From positions 23,622,001-23,686,000 of the forward strand of contig NC_135240.1 in assembly GCF_947623445.1 (NCBI RefSeq): 64,000 bases of DNA, given 5' to 3'. Origin of the DNA: Clavelina lepadiformis. Taxonomy: Eukaryota > Chordata > Ascidiacea > Aplousobranchia > Clavelinidae. The translations under genes were made by a program, and so were the position numbers. Positions 24,201-36,800 of the stretch are shown in pieces. The notes below the pieces were generated by a model. That model was not told where the DNA came from. It was given only the letters and a program-made list of their open reading frames with translations, and did no database searches. Within the stretch, counting starts at the first letter, position 1, and each line of letters begins with the position of its first letter.

Positions 24201-26336
24201 GCAAAACTTCGACACCATCATCATCTACTTCAGATAAAAGGACTGATCAGAATTCTTTGAGCCCAATGACAGTATTGAAGCACGCCTACACTAAATTACT
24301 TCAATGGAACCACGCTACTGAAATCTTTCCAGAAGTAGGTTCTCAATTAAAGGATACCTTTTCTAACAACGTCCCACTTTTCTAAACACCCAGTTGTAAA
24401 CAAACTTCTAATTAGTTTATGATGGGACTATAAAATAGTTCTGACAGTTTTTTGAAACTAACTGCAAACGTTTTAGACTGTTGCTGTTGACCAAGCAAGG
24501 TATTATCAACTTCAACAAGAATATAAACGTTTGCTTCTTGTTGCATCCGTGGTATTGTCAACATACGCCTCATTAGATACACAACTGTCATCACAACAAT
24601 CCCATATTACTTCACTCAAAAAAGACCTCATGCTACTGCTAGAGTCTGAATACACGTAAGTTATTCTATGTTAATCATGTTTGTAAAACTGATTTTTAAA
24701 AATAGAGGTTTGTGTGAGCGGATTAGAATAAAAAGTAAGTTGTTATAAAAGATTAATGTTTTCTTTTAATGTAGCGCAGACAATGAACTGACAGATACGT
24801 TAAGCGCAATTGTTGAGCTCGTCTGGGACAAAACATGCCGGTACTTGAAAGAAATTGCACAAACAACGTTACCAGCTGAGAAGAAAATAAGTTTAGCGGC
24901 ACAAATCGAAAACCTCAGTTGCTTAAATGACAATCCCATTTACAATTTATTAGGTAAGCTGTTAAAAAACTAGTTATTTTTGTGTCTAAACTTACTTCCC
25001 TGGATGTGGTTGACACCTGTTATTAATCAAGATGTGTTTTTTAAAATTTAACTACTACTGTAAAACATTGTTAGGTTTGACTTCTGCCGTAATCAATGGT
25101 TAACCACCTCACATCTTGTAGCAAAGTAGAGTATAAGAGTGATAAAAAGTTTTTCAAACCTTAAACATTACTCCTATTAAGATTACAAAAGCACGTTACA
25201 TAAAATAACCAAAGAGATTTAGATGCATGTTCTGATGTAAAGAAAGCAATTTAGCAGCAGGTATTTATATGTAAGTATTGAATTTTAAATTTTAATCTTT
25301 TTTGCAGCAAAGAGAGCCAATAAATACATCAGTGACGTTGTTGAATATTACTCACAACACAAATCATCTATTTCATCACTGTCACCACTGCCTGTGCCAC
25401 AAGGATTGCAGGTATAGACTTAAAAGTGTTGCAGTTGCAAGTTGTATCCCTGTCAATCAAGTAGTGCAGTATGTTATAAGACAATGTTCTACATGTTCTT
25501 GGCTAGCTGTAAAGCTCACTTCAGTTGCAAACTCTTAACGGAACTTGAGTGTGGAAAAATGCACATTTCATCATTTGCTTATGTTTACAAATGCAGTGTA
25601 CATTATTCATTTCTGCAAACGTTTACGTATTGATGTGAAATGCTTGTAAGTTGGGTAGTGTCTTTAAATCACAAACATAATAATATTCATTGTGATTCAT
25701 GCTATTATTTCAGGTAGTCGCCATGGAAATGTCAGTTTTAGCCGCAAGCTACCACAGGCTTGTTTCTCTTAACCAGCTGGTGTATGGGCCATTCTATGCG
25801 TCACTTCTCTCCAAACTTTTAGGTAAAAAAAATTGTCAAAATAATTTTCAATACACTATTTCTTAATTTGCTTCTACTTTTCTTCCAAGTCAAGTCGTTT
25901 TTATGTAACATTTCACCTCACTTTATCCCTGACCATCCATTGCTAATTTATAGGCTTGAAGTCACCCGCTGAAAGTCAATCAGCAACACCAGGTGGTGCC
26001 AAAGAGTCGAGTAATTTCAAATCTTTATTTAACGAAGACAAGGCTATGAATCATTCGAATTTAACTGGGAAAGGTAATAAGTATATTCAAATACGTGACC
26101 TTTTCAGTTTGCTCAACTTATAGTAGTAATGACTACAGAAAACTTGCTTTTTACCCTTGCAATATTGATTCATACTTTGCACATGTATTCGTTTGACACA
26201 ATGTGTAATGGATATTGTGCTAGTAGATGCAAATCAGATGTAAATTTGTTAACTTTAAATCACTATTCCGCACTCTAATTTGTTTTCACTTGTCGCAGAT
26301 CTTTCTTCATCAGAATCTCAAGACAATAGCAGTTAA
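21212..26336 (+). CDS. TCP11-family protein (TCP11/TCP11L1-like)
   Basis: TCP11 proteins act in sperm capacitation and motility in mammals; TCP11L1/L2 are broader. Fourteen in-phase exons give about 584 residues: 21212-21266, 22098-22211, 22838-23002, 23107-23281, 23383-23556, 23768-23904, 24010-24082, 24202-24334, 24477-24655, 24775-24953, 25308-25411, 25714-25822, 25954-26073 and 26299-26336. The family core is plain: YRAFWDKLDKDLKSEP, KLVAEVKEILLSLL, INEALDMELLQQQAENDALD, MASMCAPVRDKDVEALR, FRPHIQQQMVEQERSKF. The N-terminus is lysine/serine-rich and probably disordered. Exon 8 uses the acceptor at 24200-24201; the earlier AG at 24175-24176 would run into stops. A hAT-like element fills most of intron 1. 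AATAAA is at 26775-26780. I cannot tell TCP11 from TCP11L1 by eye. Confidence 0.92.
21412..22020 (-). mobile_element. second copy of the 16171-17018 hAT-like MITE, reverse orientation
   Basis: Read on the minus strand it starts CAGAGCTGGGCAACC and ends ...GCCCAGTTCCA, following the 16171 copy. Shared internal blocks include AGTTATAAAAATAACAGCAA, CACTCGTTTT, and GTGCTCGTGG (GTGCGCTCGTGG here). The flanks are TATATATA (21404-21411) and TATATACA (22021-22028), a 7/8 target-site match. It is shorter (609 bp) and more diverged than its partner, and lies in intron 1 of the TCP11-like gene. Confidence 0.82.
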
Positions 26337-26719
26337 AGCAGTGCACGCAGCAATACATTCTCTACACGACCCACTATTCGGGCCATTTTGCACTTTATTT
26401 CCCCCACACGTAAATCTATGACTAAGCATGGTGTATTACCAATGCAATATCAGTGTTAAGTTACAACTGCCCTGTAAACCCCAGCATTCATGTATGTTAC
26501 GTGTACTGTGTAGCTGTGGTTAGTGCTCTTAAATCCTTATCTTTGTCTGCTATGTAGACCTGTTATAAGTGCCTTTGTATGTCATTTGTGGCGACATTAG
26601 ACATTCTGGAGACGCTAGGTATCTACCCTACGCGATGCTGGACGTATTTTAGCGAATTTCTTAGTCATTTTTCATTGCATCGCTTACATCGTTTAAGTGC
26701 CCATGATTTAATCGTTGTA

Positions 26720-26737
26720 TATGTGTGTGTGTGTGTA
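26720..26737 (+). repeat. short (GT)n microsatellite
   Basis: A GT dinucleotide run of about seven units lies in the 3' untranslated region of the TCP11-like gene, just before its AATAAA. Confidence 0.6.
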
Positions 26738-26789
26738 AATGATTGTCACTTGTCTTTGATCTGGCTTAATCAACAATAAATGAAGACAG

Positions 26790-28690
26790 CTTCAACATTA
26801 CGTCTGGTTTTGATTACTCAGCGTCGTTATATCGCTTAGTCATAAGCGTTCCAAACTTATCCATATCACTCAAATATAGACCAATACGTTCGTTCAACGT
26901 GCTAGCTAATTTAGCAAAGGTCCAACGGGTGACACATACAGTGTAACAAACGCACTGTCCAGAAAAGAATAAAGTCATCACACTTTTAGGCAGTGAGCCA
27001 AGTTATATTCGATGATAAACTCATTACCCCATATGTTAAGTGTCGCCGACGTGTTCCATCAGACTAGCATTAGGCTCAGGGGAAATGAGTAGACAGACAA
27101 TTGCAATGGGCAGGTTTACCTCAATGCAGTTGCTTTTAATAGAGGGCGGGGTACAAATTTTGAACTACGTAGTTGAAAGTGTACATTTAGCCTGGTTTAA
27201 TTAGTTGTTGCCGTGTGCAGTTGAGGTTATTCTAATTTGAGCGTAGAGAGCTCAATGCAGAAATTTTAAGTTTTTCGTACCTTTTTTGACAGCGCCAGTT
27301 TTTGTTGGTAACTATAAAATGGATTTGTGGTTATAGGATGTTATCTGCGATGTTTTACAGGGAAATATCAAGATATGAAAATGCGTTGTTAAGACACCGC
27401 GTTCCGTTTCCATCTACGTCTACGCGTTTTTCGAACCAGCGAGAGGAAATTGTAAGTTGGGTGTGCACCAGCTTAAACATGACACGCGTAATTATAAACC
27501 ACTGGAAATACATCCATAGCTCAAAACGGAAACCTCAAAATAAGATGTTATTCAAAACCTGCTGAACACTTGAATGGATGTAGTTAGACGCTAGAATTCC
27601 CCAAAGGATGCTGGTAATAACATATCTGCGGGAATTAATGAATTAGTAGTAGAAATATTGAAATCAGTGTCTGACTGCAGGAGAATAAAGCTATACGTGA
27701 AAAGGTTTGAGCATTGGTATCAGCCCCAGCATTGCTGTGTTAGCCAAAAACGAGTCTGACAAAAAACAATGTAGTTAAGTTTATGGAAAGATAAAGAAGT
27801 AATAGGTAAGCTTGTAAATCATACCAAAAGAAATTAAGGTTAAAATGCTTGATAGTCATTGTGTCCCGTTCTCGGGAAAGTAATTCCTCATATAATTTAA
27901 TCCAATAAACATTGTAGAGAAAATATTGCGTGCGCCAAGGCAATCTCTTCGAACAAGATACGTTGGCTTGTAATAATGTAAATGAAAAATCAGAAGGAAC
28001 AATCTGAACGAAGCAGGAAGTATTTTGCACTATTTATTGCTAAATTCAACGCCTCTAGCTTCTAATTGGTGAATGGTGACGTCTAGTTCACTTCCGATGG
28101 AAGTTAGCCCTTAACTGAGACATTGCGTATAAGGGAGGCCTACTTTGTGCTTTAGACATAAGCGCCAACGTAAGGACAATACCCAAAACATGTTAGTAGT
28201 CAAAGATGAACTTTTAGGATTAAAGAAGTGATGAACGATATTCTCTTGCCAGATTACACCAATCACTTTATCACTGAAGCGATTTTCCTGTACAGAGGAA
28301 ACCTGGGGAAAATGACAACAAAAACTTTTCGATGACTTGGTGACGTAATTTCCGTTTTGTTTGCTTACAATAGGAGATCACAGTCCAGCGAAACGTTTAG
28401 TTAGTTAAGGTATTCGAGTTTGAGTCAACTCACGAAAAACGAAAAGTTATCGTCCCCACGAAGTTATAAAGCAGCTATAGGCACAGAGCTCTTAGTGAAA
28501 ATTTTGAATTACCTGCACATACAGTATGAGGATAGGCGTTGGTGATTTTATGAAAACCTTTGGATAAACCGATTACTATCGAAATACCTTAAGAGAACAA
28601 AAGAAATTTCTGACTGGAAATGCTTTTAATTTCCTTTTTGTACCAATTTGTTTTTGAAGGATATCATAAAAAGGATATTATAAATTTTAG
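26790..28690. other. upstream region of the FAM167 gene with a possible non-coding exon
   Basis: No protein gene is supported. At 27338-27451 an open frame of 38 codons starts at ATG and runs straight into a strong donor (ATT|GTAAGTTGG). Joining it to the acceptor at 28690 meets a stop in the next exon, so at most it would be a leader exon with an upstream open frame. The rest shows nothing clear. Confidence 0.35.
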
Positions 28691-28712
28691 TCATATACAT
28701 TGTAGAATAAAT

Positions 28713-30432
28713 ATGGTCGATACAGAAATTAGACTGTCAGTACATTTATTACGAGGCAAGTCATGCGACACCATCCAAGACGATCTTTTGAAAGTCAAAG
28801 AATTGTCTCACAAATTAGAGTTGTCCACAAAACGAAGATCAATCTTGCAATGGCAGAACGCCATGAAGGAACGACAATTGAACGGGTTACTTCCGTGAGT
28901 TTTAGGCATATAAGCTTTAGTTTTGAAACATTAGTTTTTGTATAGATAAATATAAGTTATATTTTCTGCGCAAAATGTAAATTTATGTTGTTTGAAATAG
29001 GTTTTTGCAGTCTTTACTAGACAAGGACTTTTACCGTTATTAGCATACAAAAACGAAAAGAATAATAGTAGTGAGGGTATTGAAGTATTAATAACTCTGT
29101 TTGGTCATAGCATGACAAACAAATGTTGAAACACCATAAGATGGATTTTCCGAGTCAATTCACATCACGATGTTGACGCAATTTTCAACATACGGTACGC
29201 ACAATCTTTATTATGAGTTTGGATGACCCCAAGTTTTTAATATCAATAGGGCACAGTTTGCGGAAGTCGGTGGCTTGGAAACAATACCGGAACACCATCG
29301 AAGCAAAGACAATGTGACTAGAAAAACCATTCAAATATCCGCTCCAGGAAATAGTTCTAACGCTTGCCCAGACGAGCTTCAAGAACTTCAAAGTAGAACA
29401 GATAGTGATGAAACTGGTGAAAGAGCCTCTAGTGAAAACAAATTATCGGAAAACGATTCTGCTGTCAACTCCGTTGTCAAATTAACGCCGCCTCAAAGAA
29501 GTAACCATTCAGGAGATGTACAAAATTCTTCAAGCGCTGATGTTTCATCTTCATCGAAAAAACAAACGATTTGTACAGACAAACAAGGTAACTATTTCAC
29601 CAGTCCCTTCTTTTTCGCATGGCGATAAACCTGTAAAACTCATTACGTGTGCACTGCCACAGAGTTTCTTGTAATATCCTCCACTGAAATACTGAAATAT
29701 GAAACTTGAAGTTTAATTTGCCACAGAGCCTGACGAAAAAGAGCGATACCGACGGATAAGTGAAGCCCTGTCTAATATACGAAAAGACCTCGTAAGTTTT
29801 TTTTTACAAAACTTTGTTATTTTGAAGTAGTTTGTAGCTTTCCATACTACGTGCGATTATGGTCTTTCAAAGATCCTTTTAAGTGCATGAACGCCCCAAG
29901 TCCAACAGTATCTGAAAATAAATGAAATGGCTTTCCACTGTTCTTCACATTGTGTTGTTACTTTTATGCAGGTTTTGATGCGTCTGGAAGACCACAGAAT
30001 CGCCAGGAAGTTATTGAACATCCGAGAAGAATTAAACCGGCAAAAAGCGACAGAAATTTGCAACGAACACGCCGCCATGTTGGATGACTTTTCCTGGCAG
30101 ATCGAAGAAGAGGAAGAACTCAATGAAAAGTTGAAAGGTGGTTATCTTTATGTCGTACTTTCGTATGATCGCAGCGAGTTGCCAAACCGAAGATCATGAT
30201 CTTCCGTGCTGGCTGTGAATTAACACTCGTCCAATTGACTATGAATTATCTTTAACTAAATGAAATTTTTAACCTATTTGGTGGTAATAGTTTATGCATT
30301 GTACTTGCAGTAAGCGATCTTTCTAGCGCACTCGTGCGGCGATCGGATTCCTTGCTTTGGAGCTCGTCTCCATTGCGCCATCTAGGGTTGAGTAAGAGGA
30401 GCATGGATTTCCGAAGATTTTCAGTGATTTAA
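28713..30432 (+). CDS. FAM167: FAM167 (DIORA) family protein
   Basis: Vertebrate FAM167A/B are small coiled-coil proteins; FAM167A has been linked to non-canonical NF-kB signalling and autoimmune risk. Five exons give about 290 residues: 28713-28894, 29250-29587, 29727-29791, 29972-30137 and 30311-30432. Three blocks identify it. VKELSHKLELSTKRRSIL matches the vertebrate LKALTEKLRLETRRPSYL. RRISEALSNIRKDLVLMRLE with ARKLLNIREELN matches the EAIAWLRKEL...ARQLMRLRGDINKL helix. The C-terminal LRHLGLSKRSMDFRRFSVI matches LKLIGVTKMNINSRRFSLC. The second exon is a serine-rich, acidic, probably disordered insert. The acceptor at 29249 is preferred over 29256 because only it keeps the phase. No AATAAA was found nearby. 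Vertebrate A and B are both co-orthologues, so no letter is assigned. Confidence 0.9.
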
Positions 30433-30772
30433 TCTTCAGATGATAATTTTTATATGGCTAACGTTATTATTTTTTAATAATTGTCTTTGTTTCTTTTCTC
30501 GTTTGATTTCATGCCAGTAAAATTCAATGTGGTATAGCTTGCCCAGTGTTTTGTTAACATAACCAGCAGCTATATACAGACAACAGAAGTCCAACTTTAA
30601 TAGCAGTTCTTTGCAACACAAAGCCAGTCTTCATTTTTGGCAATGGAAATGTCTGTACCAGCAAGAAATATTTGAACATCGCCAGTTGGAAAAGATATTT
30701 GTTCAGAATTTTATAAAAAATATTGGTGAGAATCATAACACCTGCATCAATGCTTGTCGTATTAGTTATATT

Positions 30773-30794
30773 TAGGCTTGTTTGAACAAGCCTA
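30773..30794. promoter_or_regulatory. 22-bp palindrome upstream of TATA box
   Basis: Ten-base arms TAGGCTTGTT and AACAAGCCTA flank a two-base centre (TG). It lies about 30 bases before a TATA box and about 100 bases before the start codon of the first FG-GAP gene. A dimeric transcription-factor site is a reasonable guess. Confidence 0.45.
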
Positions 30795-30822
30795 TAATGG
30801 GAATTATGTGTGTTGCTCACAG

Positions 30823-30828
30823 TATAAA
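30823..30828 (+). promoter_or_regulatory. TATA box of first FG-GAP gene
   Basis: TATAAA in GTATAAAATACTGCG lies 67 bases before the ATG at 30890. That places the start site near 30855 and leaves a leader of about 35 bases. A TATA promoter fits a strongly induced or tissue-specific secreted product. Confidence 0.55.
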
Positions 30829-30889
30829 ATACTGCGCCGTGTTCTATCTCCTTCCTACTATAATTTGTACTCGCTGAGAAATTAGGAAA

Positions 30890-33800
30890 ATGACAAATTT
30901 TGGTTATCTGTTGTTGCTGCTTATTTCGCCCGTTGCCTTGGGCGCTGTCGTCAACCCAACTCCCAAGTTGCTGTACGAAATCGATACTGAAGTATTTCCG
31001 GCATTTTGCAACATGATCGTTAACTCAGTTTTAACCGGTGACCCTTCCAACCCTGTCTACGATTTGGTGTATAGTTCTTTTTCAGCCAATCCGTAAGTTA
31101 TTAATTAAAGTAGGTAACCGCAGTCTACCGTAATCTATAGTATACAACTATACATAGGCTTAAATATGGAAGCCCATTTTAGCCAGCTTAATGCAGTAAA
31201 CTAATAAACAAGTAAATCAACAGTAGGCCTATAACATAGTAAAATTACGCCAATTAAGTTATTACTTTTCTACGGGTAGAATATAAACAATATGTTAAAG
31301 TTACTTCTGCTTATTGTACGGTTTCAATTACACAAAATATCATTTCTATGATGCAAAATCTCGAAGAGACAAGAAATCAAAATTATGTACTATAATTTCA
31401 CAGTACCGAAATTATCTATATTATTGCAAAATTACGGTTTTGAAGGCGCTGTACTTAATCCTAATGCTTTATAGACGTCAACTAGATCCCATCATGCGAA
31501 TTGAAGGTGTCAGCAAAAAATATTTGGATTCTACCCAAATGATCTCGTCTTCAATCACTGATGAAATTGTTTGGCCAAATGAGGTCGCTGCTGTGCCTAG
31601 TAAGTAGTTACTGAAAGTGTCTGTTATGTGCAGGGTTTTTACATAATATTAACAAAGTTTCATGTAGAGCTCTTATAAAAGCACTGTTAATACTAAAAGT
31701 TGTCGTCCAGATGCGGTTGGTTTTCTTTCTCACTCGAAATTAAAAACGTGCTTTAACCCTAATTCTAACAGCGGTTCAATACAGTTACAGCCAAACTAAG
31801 TTTGCTTCAATGTTCATCCACAATAACCGGTCACCAATATTATCTGTTATTATCAGGTGAAATATTTTCGCTCCCTGAAGTGTGGTCAGTGGCAGGAGGA
31901 TTTTTCTTGACTGGTAAAAACGACGGCGAACTTGCTCTGATGACCATGACTGACCTAATTGGTGGACAGACAAGTGAGATATAGCGACTTTTTTACAGCT
32001 CATGTTCAAAAATCCATTTAAGCATGAGGTTTATCAGCGGTCCAATGTAGGTCAAGGTACAGTAGTTTAGAAAACAGTTAGCCAATTTGCACAACATTTT
32101 GCAAAAAAAATAAAAAAAATTTTTTTTAAATAATAAGATTATGTGGTTAAAATTAAAAAACTGTCAACAAGACATGCGTTCAAGTGTTTAATTTAAAAAA
32201 TAACAAAGCTGAGAAATGGCCAAGAACGTCTGCTAAGGTGATATTAGCAGCAGATTATTGTTTTGTCAGATCCGATTACTATATCTTCTAATCCAACCGG
32301 TACTCTGTGGTACTACCACCGAGTCGAATGGTATGACATGAACAACGACGGATACAAAGATGCAATTACGGCTCGTGCAAACGGAGGAGGGCGTAAGTGA
32401 GCAAATATCGTGAAATGACGTCGACTGATAATGCAAACACACCCATCAGTGCAACCAATGGAAACATTTCGTGCACGGGTGGGAGTGTGACGTTTTGGTG
32501 TTTGTCAAATTTTGCAACCGCTTTATTTTTGCATTTGCAGCTGCTGCTGACATAACGCAATTGGTCTGGTTTGAAAATCCTGGTGGTTATCAGCCTACTC
32601 CTAACTGGGACGTTCATGTTTTGACGGAAAACGTTGAAGATGTTTACTTTCGACTGATAGAGCTGCCACTTAACGGCGATACGGTTACAGCCATAGTCAG
32701 CAGCGGATTTTACAGGTTCGCCAAATCTTGCTGCTAATTCGTAAAAAGAAACTGACCAAATGATTTCGCTGCTCGGCAAACTTAACTGTTAATGTCAATA
32801 TTTTATGATGCGCGATCTCGATAAGATAAAACACTCGTGACTGTTTGCAAGGTGGAGGACAACGCACACATTTTCCCAATGTTACAACATCTTGGGTAAA
32901 CAGAAGCGCTCCTGGCTGTCGTGACCAAACTCATGTTTGTCCGGATAGAGCTATATATCTAACGCTCTTTTTTCTTTCAAATTGCAGTAATTTGCTCAAC
33001 ATCGTGTACAGCGACAAGAACGATTTCACCGACTTGGCATCCATTCAAACGGTTATCATCGACAATTATGGCTGGTACTTTGACGTCGAGGTATAGTTAC
33101 AAGTATATTTCTGGTTTTTAACGTATTTAGTAAAATTCAAGACCTAAAAATAATAACACAAGAGTAGCGGTTCTATAAACTGTAATTATACGGCTACACT
33201 TTAAAGTTTCAATACATGTATTGATTGCGAGGAAAATGAGATGTCCAAAACAATACCAGTAATTTTGCATAGCGAAAATAGGCCTATTATGCGGATAATA
33301 TTCCAAACATCTAATGTTAACGAGTTGCTCGTTGCATCGTTCTCATGCATCAGATATTTAAACGACTTCCTAAATAGCTTTACTGCAGTGCTGAATGTGC
33401 CAAACGATGACGCACACCGCTTGTAAACCACATACAACTAAGAGCAATAGCGGCCCGCAGGCCGCATCTACTTAAATGCGATGTCATGAGCATCGTTATT
33501 TTCCAGTAAATTGTCAATTGTATTAAATTATAACTGAAACATGTATGCCTTCGCGTTTCGTATGTTGAGGCCGTTTGGTCTTTTTGCCATGTTCCATTTT
33601 TTCGTCGAAGCTATTTTGGTTGTTTAATTGGAAATCCAATTTCTCGTTGAAGACTCTTGAATGTTTAATTGGCCTGGAAGAACGAAATCCCTAACCTGGT
33701 TAGCGGCTCTATGATTCGTATTTCTATTTATACCTAGCAAATATGTGGCACCTGCCAGCCTGCTAAAACGTCCAGTATTATAAAACAAGAACGTTTACTA

Positions 33801-36800
33801 ATACTAAATGTCCGTTAGTCCATACGCAAATGATCAAGTCGTTTGAAGATAAGACTTTAATAATCATTTGAAATAGGAAAATAGTAAACTACAAACGAAA
33901 AGTCTATACACCTGTTGACGGCGAAACTTCAGTGAAGGCCGAAGTCGCTTAAAAGTAAAATAGTTTAAAGACTGAAAAAGAAAAAATTCTTTTACAAAGC
34001 GGTTGAAAGAAACAGCAATAACGACATTCAAGAAGTTAGATGGTGGCAAAAGAATTTGAAAGTGGTCATGAAAACACTATAAAACGACTGTCACTAGTAA
34101 ACCACGTGTGACGTGCGTAGTAAAAACGAATGAAAAACTTGTTTGTTGAATAAAATTTGATAAAACTCTTTTCAATAATAATGGCCAATATATCTACAAG
34201 AACTTTCCGATTTTTTGGAGCCACTGCTTAATACGAAAGCATGCGCTAATACAATTCCACGTTGTGATATGAAGACTGCACAAAACCAAGTCTCCTCGCA
34301 AAACATAAAGAAGAAGAAAGAAATGCAATGTATACAAAGAGTATAGTAGAAAATAATGAAGCTATATTAAGTAGTCCTTTTTGTGTTTCTGAAACATTTT
34401 ATCGCTCCGTGCTGCGGATGATTTCAATAGAGTTGCTGCGTGATCTAAACAGCTTCTTTTTCACGAGTATAAAATCGGGGGACAAAGTGACGTTCTTCAA
34501 CATTGAACCCTTTCCGTCTTCATTCTTTTTCGACGAAAAATTGAAAACCATCGATTGTAGTCGAGAAAGCAACGACGTTGACGGGAATAGGTAAACATAA
34601 ACTTCAAACGTGGCAACAAAACTGGAACTGTCCGACATGTCCACGCTTCCGACCGATAACAAGTCATATTTGTTCTGCGCCTGGTTCGATTCTCCGTTTC
34701 TGTGGTTTGGTATGTGTTTTTCGTCTGGGACCACTTTGACAAACAGCCGGCAAGCATTCATACCGCCCGGCTCCTCGCGTGATATTCTGGCAATTTCTTC
34801 GGCGACTTGGCGAGTCAATTGCGGGCAGTGGGACAAGACCGGACCTGCGCGATGAGAAAAAAGCGATATTACTTCGAGAAACGTTAGCTAAGTCTACACC
34901 AAACACGCGGTGTTTTTAATAAAACGATCAATGGCGACCATAGATTGAATTGTGTGTCAATCTGATTTCATTTTAATGCAAATAGGACCGACAATGGATA
35001 AAAAGTTGATACCATACCTTGACATTCTTTAATCACGGAGCACAATCTGCGATCGAGAGCATAAGTCAAAGGAAGATCTCTATTCTTTGCTTCTTCCTCC
35101 CACCAGCTTTCTGTAACATAAAAGAGTTTTTCACAAATATGTCCAAATCTATACGACATACATTATTTCGCATTTTAGCTCATTTGTGCAAAAAAACAAG
35201 TTCAATACATACCTTCAGACATGCTAATATTCTTTTTCATTACGTCGCGTCTTTTCTGCGATTTCAACTCAGTCTGACGTTTCGTTACGTCCACAGAACC
35301 GGCTCCAGCGTGCGGTGGGATATCAACTTCCAGTGTTTTCGTACGCATTTCTATTTGTTTTATTTCGAAAACTACCACCTAAATGTGAACAATTATATTA
35401 CTAACAGCGTTTGAATACAATTAATCAGACTACACAAGCAAATCCTATCCAGAAACTCTTAGTTACGCTAACTACTGCAAGGTTCAACTTCTTTGCACTT
35501 TGCAAACCAGCGGCGTCGAAAGGTTATAATAAAGCAAAAGCAGATCGCCCAATAGGTCATAAACAAGCTTTTCTTAGTGCAAACAGTAAAGAGAGCTCAT
35601 GGCAGTTGCGTGACCAGACGTATGGTCACTTGTGGGTAAAAGAAAAAGGAAGACATCTCTGCACTACGGGGTGTCCATCTCTCTCTTTACCAACTAGCTA
35701 TCAATCGGACACTCTACCAAGTTTCAAAATGAAACGCACCGACTCAAAGGTCATTGTTCGATGTTTAAACTATAAACAGGTTATAAGATTAAGATAGAGC
35801 TTTTGACTTTTTCCCTAAAACACACAAATAGACTAGCTGATCAACCAGGTCCATTCATTGTTAATTTTAAAATCGACTGTTTCCATGTTCCCTTGTAACT
35901 AACTGCCCTGATATGAAAGTATTCACACTCTGCGGTTATAACCTAGATGCAAATGCCGTACTCATGTAAGAATTTTGCATGAATATTCATCTGTCAGTAA
36001 CTGTTTTATAGACATTATGACTCACTAGGCACACGCAATGTTTTTTTCCAGTAATGTTACCCTTCAGGATAACAACCATAACCCCATTCATCCAACAACA
36101 ACCTCCACTACTGCAAAAAACTCAAGTAACTCTGCTTGGCATAGCACTCTCGGTTATAAAGCGGCGAATGGAACGAAATAACCAATCATCGAGCTCGAAA
36201 ACCTCATATGGCCTCAACCTCGATCACACATGACGCCGGTTGCTTTATTTTCTTATCAGCCACGCTCTTGAGCACGCACACTCACGCAGGTCGTCAGCTG
36301 ATGACGCACAGCTCGCTCGCACGTCGGCAAATCGCTGCTGGTTGCACGTTTTCAGTTGTTTATTTCAATATCACCGACCCAGCACCCGGTCCGGATAACG
36401 ATTACCGGCATTTTTTGCTATCAACTCCCGGTAAACAAGTTTAACTGTTTAAAAAAGTGAATTGTTTATTACACCCACACGCTGTTATGCTCAGCAGCGC
36501 GTTCTTCGATGAATTACAGCATAAACTGGATGTGATTTCGCAATTACAGTAGATCTTGCATGAGATGATAAACATATCTCATGCAAGACAAACATATAAC
36601 GGTAAACTGTTTGCAAAATGCTGGAGTTGATTAGTGGACCAGGTTTCTGTAATTTTCCATTACGTATTACCCCTGTCGCAAGGAGAGAGAGAAAAGATCA
36701 ACAAGAGACAAATAAAGCAAATAGATTGGCCACCACAATACACGTCTAAAACCCAAACAAAGCCCAGATTGAATTGCAAAAAGAAAAAGAACAATACACC

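Noticed and set aside
35411-35797. 128-codon open frame on the plus strand
   Set aside because: No family resemblance, no splice partners, skewed composition; it lies in the presumed DDIT4-like promoter region inside an intron.
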